64,000 nt of DNA from assembly GCF_963678635.1 (NCBI RefSeq), contig NC_087062.1:40099676-40163675 (forward strand), written 5' to 3'. Positions 59,036-64,000 of this stretch are shown here, one piece after another (the stretch's first letter is position 1; the number at the start of each line of letters is the position of its first letter). The DNA comes from Symsagittifera roscoffensis (taxonomy: Eukaryota > Xenacoelomorpha > Acoela > Convolutidae). The notes below the pieces were generated by a model that saw only the letters and a program-made list of their open reading frames with translations, had not been told where the DNA came from and ran no database searches. Made by a program: the position numbers and the translations under genes.

Positions 59036-60604
59036 GTAATATGAATTAAATAACTTAATAAAAAATTCGAACAAAACTAACCATCCTTATTATATGTTTT
59101 TTTTCTTCATAGGCACGATCATCAGTCATCTACAAAACAAAAAGCGAAATAAAAAACGGAAATTTTTTTCTAGATACATAAACTGTCATTAACAAATTTC
59201 AATTATCAAGCAGTAAAATTCTCTCACACAAAACAATAAACCATTATAAAAATTCTTTTCCTCAAAGCAGTAAATCTACATACAAATTAGAATAATTGAA
59301 TATTTTTAACCCCCAAATCAAGCAGTAAACTTCATATTTTTAAAGTCGTAAATTTAAAAAAAAATGTCAATAAATTGCAAACAGCAGTAATAACCTTTTC
59401 AAAGACGCTTCTTTATATTCACTCGCCCACAAATTCTATCCACAATTGCACAGCTCGCCCAAGAAGAATAGTTTAAAATAAAGAATTTAAGTTTTAATTT
59501 TCACTGATAACAACTCTAATAAGTCTTAACACTTCTCAAACTTCCCTTTAAACCGGTTGGAAAGGAACTATATAATAATCCAAACTAACCAACGCAAACT
59601 TACTAAACACCACAAATAACAACCTAACATCATGACTAATAAAAGAAAACCCAGGGTACAAAAAACTTAGAACTGGATAAATTATTCTTTTGAGGACTAC
59701 TTTTAAGTCTGAACACAAAAAAAACAAAACACCAAAAAGTCGAGAGACAAACCCAAAACAAACAATTTGGTTTTTGAGAGAAAGACAAAACTAAGACAAC
59801 AAAAGAAAACACCAGTAATAATAAAAAGCACAAAAAGTTGAACTAAAACAGTACCCTCCAAAAAAGAGAGCTGAAATTATACTCTCACTCCTGGCCTAAC
59901 TCACCAGAAGAGGACGTCCTGAGCATGCTCTATAGCCGGCCTCACCCACCGTGATACATCCACGTTTTGTGACACCCACAGCTCTATTTTTGACGAGAGT
60001 TAATCAAGTGTGAGTAGCTCTTTAAAATACCCGAACTAAATTGTAACGCTTTTGCGATAAAACCTCATACAAGATCGTGACTAAAAAACAAGATAAACAA
60101 AAATTTATATATGAAAAAAAAAAACAATTTAGTATACGGATAATATACAGCTCAGAGACCAGCAGCAAGGAACTTGACAACCCAATCACACTCCAACTAC
60201 GGAGTGGCAAGACCCACCTGACATGCTGCCTACAATCACTACACTCAACGGATTTAAAGTACGACTTGGCATCGCAGCAAAGGAAACCTATTGCAACAGA
60301 ACAATGGCCATCTCGATATTCAAGTATACGTACAGATCCGAGTCAAAACACATGCCACATCCGAACGAGATTGAGAATAGCAACGTAGATTAGTAATGCT
60401 CCTATTTTCTAAAATCAACCAGATCAACACTCATCACAACCAATCAGAAACCATAATACGATCTCCCGAGACTATCGTGACAACATCTCCTCTTCGAAAA
60501 CCCGAAAAAAGAATATGCTCGCATCCTCTAAAGAAAAACATCATCATCCATCCTACACTATAATAGAACATTGAAAAACTAAAACTCTCTAGACCCCGGA
60601 TGGG
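59036..60604 (+). other. 3' noncoding region of element C
   Basis: Carries the AGCAGTAAA-type cluster (59205-59395), the GC-richer conserved block with GAGCATGCTC (about 59887-59990), and the remnant of the small ORF (from ATG 60223, broken by a deletion after about 60344). It ends with ctctctagaccccggatggg just before the LTR. Confidence 0.55.
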
Positions 60605-60982
60605 TGGAACCAGATCTAAACTAGTATTCATCATTAGTTTTTATTGTGATCTTTTATCTCTATAAAATTTTAAATAGTAACCAATCATACTCCATCAAAT
60701 TAACAACCTATTTATTTGTAAGTGTTGAAACTACTTGTAGTTTCAACGCCAGAACAATTTGAATTTAACTTAGAATACAGTTGTTCTCATTCTGGAACTA
60801 ACTCGCGTTAACCGTTGTACACTAGATCTATTGAGACTAGGAGATATAAAAATAAGATTAAAATTGGTATTAGACTAAGAAGTTGCACGAATCTATCCGG
60901 CCGAAGATAAGATAGCGTGACGAGCAGACGGTGTACCTTATCTGAAATTACTCTATGAGTATAGTGATCAAAACATAACTCA
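60605..60982 (+). repeat. 3' LTR of the second family 1 insertion
   Basis: 378 bp, TGGAACCAGATC to AACTCA. It ends exactly where homology with the 5' LTR copies' following leader stops, which fixes the LTR boundary. CTAT follows at 60983-60986. Confidence 0.9.
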
Positions 60983-61589
60983 CTATCCATTTTTAGAAAT
61001 CCCGTCCCATAACTTAAAAATGCAATGGCTGCAAATATCTATCAATTTTGTGCAGGGGCAGATTTCTTAGGAATTCGACCCCCTCAATAACCAAAGGGGC
61101 CACAATTTGGTCTTATTTTATGACTTATATTTTCGACGGACCAATGATTTCCAACTGACCACTGGGAAAAAGCCATTGTGAATCACTGTTTTCAGTAAAT
61201 CTTGGGCAGATGCAGATGAGGAGCTAAGTGAGGGGGGATAATTTGAGTAGGTTTAGATTGCAAGTAGGCCGTGAGTAACGCAGAAATGTTGCAAGTTTTG
61301 CAAACGATTTTGCGCAAAAAAATGTAAAGATTGCAATCCGTTATAATCAATTATAAAGGACTTTAAATGGATTATAATCCAATTTAATGGATTTTAATGG
61401 ATTACGTTTGTTTTTACGAAAACAATCGATTATAATGACAATATAATCGTTTTCCTGTTCTAAATTTGCAACAATAATGGATTATGAGACAACATTTCTT
61501 ACTAAATTTTCCCATTATAATCAAATAATATCCATGGAACTCCGGTGCGGGTGGGATTTTGTTGACAAAGATTCAAGCCTGCCCACTTC
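60983..61589. repeat. Dispersed ATTATAATC-rich repeat (inverted copy of 38351-38690)
   Basis: About 61065-61589 aligns in reverse orientation with the right flank of the satellite. It has repeated ATTATAATC words and at its left CAGGGGCAGATTTC, an hAT-like end at about 61058. No gene is visible. Confidence 0.7.
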
Positions 61590-61792
61590 GGCTCTTTTTC
61601 CTTCCCCCACCTGCAAAACTTAATTGGAACAACTTTGTTCACGTTATCCGAAAGTTACGAAATTAATAAAGTTGCAAACTAATAAGGCCATGACGAACAT
61701 ATTTCGTGTTAATGATTAACCTTGTAAAACCCCTCGTTATGCCATAAAACTGATGCTTATGTGAGGTCGGAGGGGAGGATGGAAAAAGAGCC
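61590..61792. mobile_element. MITE-like element M5
   Basis: Ends GGCTCTTTTTCCTTCCCCCAC and, inverted, GGAGGGGAGGATGGAAAAAGAGCC; 203 bp. The interior segment ggccatgacgaacatatttcg through aaactgatgcttatgtgagg is a single-copy relative of the 149-bp monomer, in opposite orientation to the array. Confidence 0.7.
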
Positions 61793-62097
61793 AAGCTTGG
61801 TATGATTGAAAAATCTGAAAATTGTGGCAAAATTTGTTCTTCATACTTTTTATCATCGTTACATCAACCGTTTCGCCATAACATGTAAGACAATTCTTTG
61901 TTTAAAAAATAGAAAGTTTGAAAGGTGGGGGAAAGTGAAAAAGAGCCAAACGCTTTTACTGGACGAAAATCAGGGATATTTTGAAAAGGTGGTTAAACTG
62001 TTTGTGAAGTTGTTTGTGAAGTGCACATTTGCTAAAATGATTGATCAATCTCTGCGTATGATCGCAAAAATGCCAACCATATTCTCAAAATAAGAAA
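61793..62097. repeat. Further MITE-family sequence right of M5
   Basis: 61805-61950 resembles the interior of M2 and ends at about 61945 in GGTGGGGGAAAGTGAAAAAG. The 95-residue frame through it (61806-62093) runs over repeat and is unlikely to be a gene. Confidence 0.45.
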
Positions 62098-63559
62098 AGC
62101 TAAATCAAAATTTTAAAGTTTTTTAATGGTGTGGCACCTGCTCAATACATTAATATTTAATTTTGATATTTTCTATGCCATTTTTTTAGTTGCGATTACA
62201 CATTTTAAAACCGTCCATACTCTTTCTTAGTCCCGTAAAAAAAGAATTAAAAATGGGAAAAGTAAATCAAAACACAACACCAGTAGAAAGATCGGCTACT
62301 CCCATAAGTTCCTAAATAATCCACTAATCTCTTTTTTACCTAACCGTGACTTCTACGGATTCTCGAATAAAAAAGTTGCAGCCTTATGTAAAGGCCTTTT
62401 TTTGTCATTTTGAACGTTTTTTTGAAATTTTTGAATTTCCTCAAAAGCGTTTCCCCCGAATGTAGAATTAAGGCTGCAATCGAAGAAACTAGTGGAATGT
62501 TTCTGAATAAGGTATAAAATAGTGTCGGACTTGGAAAAAGTCCATCTGTGAAAGATTGACCGTTTCTCGGAAACTTCTGCTGTTTTTTGAGAAATTACCC
62601 TGTCTTATCTGAAAACAAGGGTTCAATCAAATAGCACTTCAATTTTTGAATATGAAAATCCATTTTTTTTGAAATGTTCATCGTTGTTTGGAAATTTCTT
62701 TAGTTTTGTCTAGAACTACCTTGCCAAATCTGAGGTTAAGGGCTCAATAAAAAAAAGCAAGTTGCGAAAATTTTCTCTGCAAAAGAATATATTCCCATGT
62801 TTTAGAAGAAAAATATTTTGGATTTGAGACAAATCTGTTCGTAAACTGTGGACCATTTTGGATAAAAATTTGTTTTTATGAAAAACTATCCTGCCAAATT
62901 TGAGCATAAGATTAGAAAGGAAAGAATGAGTAGAAAGAATCTCCTCTAAATAAGCGGCTAAAATGTTACTTTTATAGAGAAACCACTTGATTTTGGGTAA
63001 AATCTAGTCTTTGGATTTTTAAAAGTTTTCTATTTCCTCCCGCATCAGTACATTCTAGAAATATTCTTCGATTTATCAACGAGTCCCACTTTACAATCTT
63101 CAAAATATCGAACACGTACCTCCAGACTTAGCTGGACTACTATTTTATGGACGCCAAAAATGAATGCCGTATCATCTACGACTATTTTCTAGTTCGCCTT
63201 TTTTTCTGTGATTCGATTTGCCAAAGTCTATTTCAATTTTCTTTAGGTTTTCTCAGTTGCACTAAAACCCAGTTGCAAGCTTGAACAAGTAGACAAAGGT
63301 TTGCAACATTTTATACACGCAAACTGCCGTATGATTTTTTGATCAATTTTATAAAATAATTTTAAGAAGGGGTAGGAAATTGGAAAAGATCCATAAGAAT
63401 GTACAAGGGGGTCTTTTGGAAAATTGGCATCAAGAATTGAGGATTCTACCCTGGGCACCCTACTGAATAGCTGGTATTGCTGATAATTCGATGCTTTTGT
63501 GACATTCATCATTTTACATTCAGTCGCATCCCTGCTGCCGAGTCGAGATTTTTCACCTA
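62098..63559. other. Noncoding region with weak ~125-170 bp internal repetition
   Basis: Three diverged segments, near 62585, 62710 and 62880, share a pattern like (t)accctg/ccttgcc/cctgcc...aaatctgag...aagg. An end-like word ggaaattggaaaagatcc is at about 63375. The 170-residue minus-strand frame at 63243-63755 crosses this and the GAGCGG repeat and is judged spurious. Confidence 0.4.
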
Positions 63560-63690
63560 AATTGAAGCAAGATTTGAGTGGCTTGAGCGGTTTTTTCAGA
63601 CGATTGCGCTCAAAATCTTGCTTCAAAATGAGCGGTTTGAGAGTTTTATAGAAAAAAAAACGCTCAAAAACGGCCCAAATCTTACACGTT
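63560..63690. repeat. GAGCGG-family repeat remnant
   Basis: gcaagatttgagtggcttgagcggttttttcagacgattgcgctcaaaatcttgcttcaaaatgagcgg is a diverged version of the 1790-2340 block, shown here by its key words gcaagatttgag, acgattgcgctc and aatgagcggtttgag. Confidence 0.75.
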
Positions 63691-63704
63691 AATATTTTAT
63701 TTAG

Positions 63705-63947
63705 GTGGTGCTGTTTGTGATTGTGACTATGAGTAGGAACTACTACACCAGACATCAGCTGAGACTCTCATGGGCACTACCGGACATAGAGGACGACGTC
63801 AGATTCGAGGTACGCCAAAGTGACTGTTTCTTCTCAGTAACAGATTGTGTAACTAGATTTCGTAGTTTGACCGACAATCCACAGTGGCACAAAGGCTATA
63901 GTCACAACGAGCCGCAACATAAAGTCACGATATATGAATCGGGATGA
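63705..63947 (+). CDS. Possible terminal exon of a small secreted peptide
   Basis: The acceptor-like aatattttatttag ends at 63704. The phase-0 frame that follows reads VVLFVIVTMSRNYYTRH, hydrophobic like a signal peptide, then a polar 60-residue body with two Cys (DCFF, DCVT) and a stop at 63945-63947. Base composition is less AT-rich than its surroundings. No family is recognised, and the upstream exon with the start codon is not identified. Confidence 0.3.
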   Translation: MVLFVIVTMSRNYYTRHQLRLSWALPDIEDDVRFEVRQSDCFFSVTDCVTRFRSLTDNPQWHKGYSHNEPQHKVTIYESG

Positions 63948-64000
63948 GTCGCAATATAAATCGCAAAATGTGGTCGAAGTGAGTTGTTGTGATTTCTGTT

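Larger units (their letters stand above)
40824..60982 (+). mobile_element. Family 1 LTR element, rearranged 20-kb insertion (copies B and C)
   Basis: Bounded by LTRs 40824-41202 and 60605-60982 and by 4-bp CTAT duplications. It contains internal region B (41203-55752, interrupted by the LINE), a partial middle LTR (55753-55851) and internal region C (55852-60604) that begins in integrase. B and C share about 4 kb (52040-55850 with 56790-60700) at perhaps 85-90%. The simplest reading is an LTR-internal-LTR-internal-LTR dimer followed by deletion from the middle LTR into the second pol. Both internal regions lack RT/RNase H and the env-like block. Confidence 0.8.

Noticed and set aside
61806-62093. 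95-residue plus-strand frame right of M5
   Set aside because: It starts in sequence homologous to MITE interiors, and no splice signals or domain are evident.
63243-63755. 170-residue minus-strand frame
   Set aside because: It runs across the GAGCGG repeat remnant and a MITE-like end with no domain. Length alone is weak evidence in this region.
1-64000. tRNA or rRNA genes
   Set aside because: I looked for T-loop-like GGTTCGA words and rRNA cores and saw none that could be supported; a covariance-model search would be decisive.

Overview
This is a eukaryotic, almost certainly metazoan (invertebrate-like), AT-rich window from a repeat-dominated part of a genome. It has no bacterial gene organisation. 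Nearly everything recognisable is a transposable element or satellite DNA, with one convincing host gene and one weak host exon. The species cannot be named from what is visible.

Layout. 1-3605: AT-rich DNA with a roughly 1.63 kb tandem duplication, 32-bp minirepeats and GAGCGGTTT-based snap-back palindromes. 3605-18843: copy A of a large Ty3/gypsy-type LTR element (family 1) with gag, a DSG protease, a remnant integrase and a long env-like region; reverse transcriptase (RT) and the 3' LTR are missing. 18845-20400: an unrelated decayed gypsy element (family 2) with CCHC, RT and RNase H remnants. 21140-21339: a 200-N gap. 21340-21792: a 22-bp minisatellite. 21794-23158: a cluster of small inverted-repeat elements (MITE-like, ends GGCTCTTTTTCC). 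23161-38259: a 15.1 kb array of about 101 copies of a 149-bp satellite whose monomer derives from that MITE-like family. 38260-38736: remnants of dispersed repeats. 39085-40340: a secreted cysteine-rich protein gene. 40460-40682: a small hAT-type MITE with a perfect 8-bp target duplication.

40824-60982: a second family 1 insertion of 20 kb, bounded by 378/379-bp LTRs with TG/CA ends and a 4-bp target duplication (CTAT). Inside it are a minus-strand CR1/L2-like LINE (about 42046-46540), decayed gag and protease, a partial middle LTR (55753-55851) and a second partial internal region. It is best read as an LTR-internal-LTR-internal-LTR dimer that later lost sequence. 60983-64000: an inverted copy of the dispersed repeat seen beside the satellite, another MITE-like element, a GAGCGG remnant and a possible terminal exon.

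How it fits together. The intact logic of family 1 was gag - protease - RT/RNase H - integrase - small membrane ORF - env-like ORFs - 3' ORF - long 3' noncoding region - LTR, i.e. an errantivirus-like arrangement. All copies here are dead: RT/RNase H is absent from all three internal regions, and the env-like block is absent from the two right-hand ones. The LINE carries an esterase-like ORF1 and a 2A-like ribosome-skipping motif just upstream of its endonuclease. The most informative structural observation is the apparent birth of a long satellite array by internal amplification of a MITE-like repeat.
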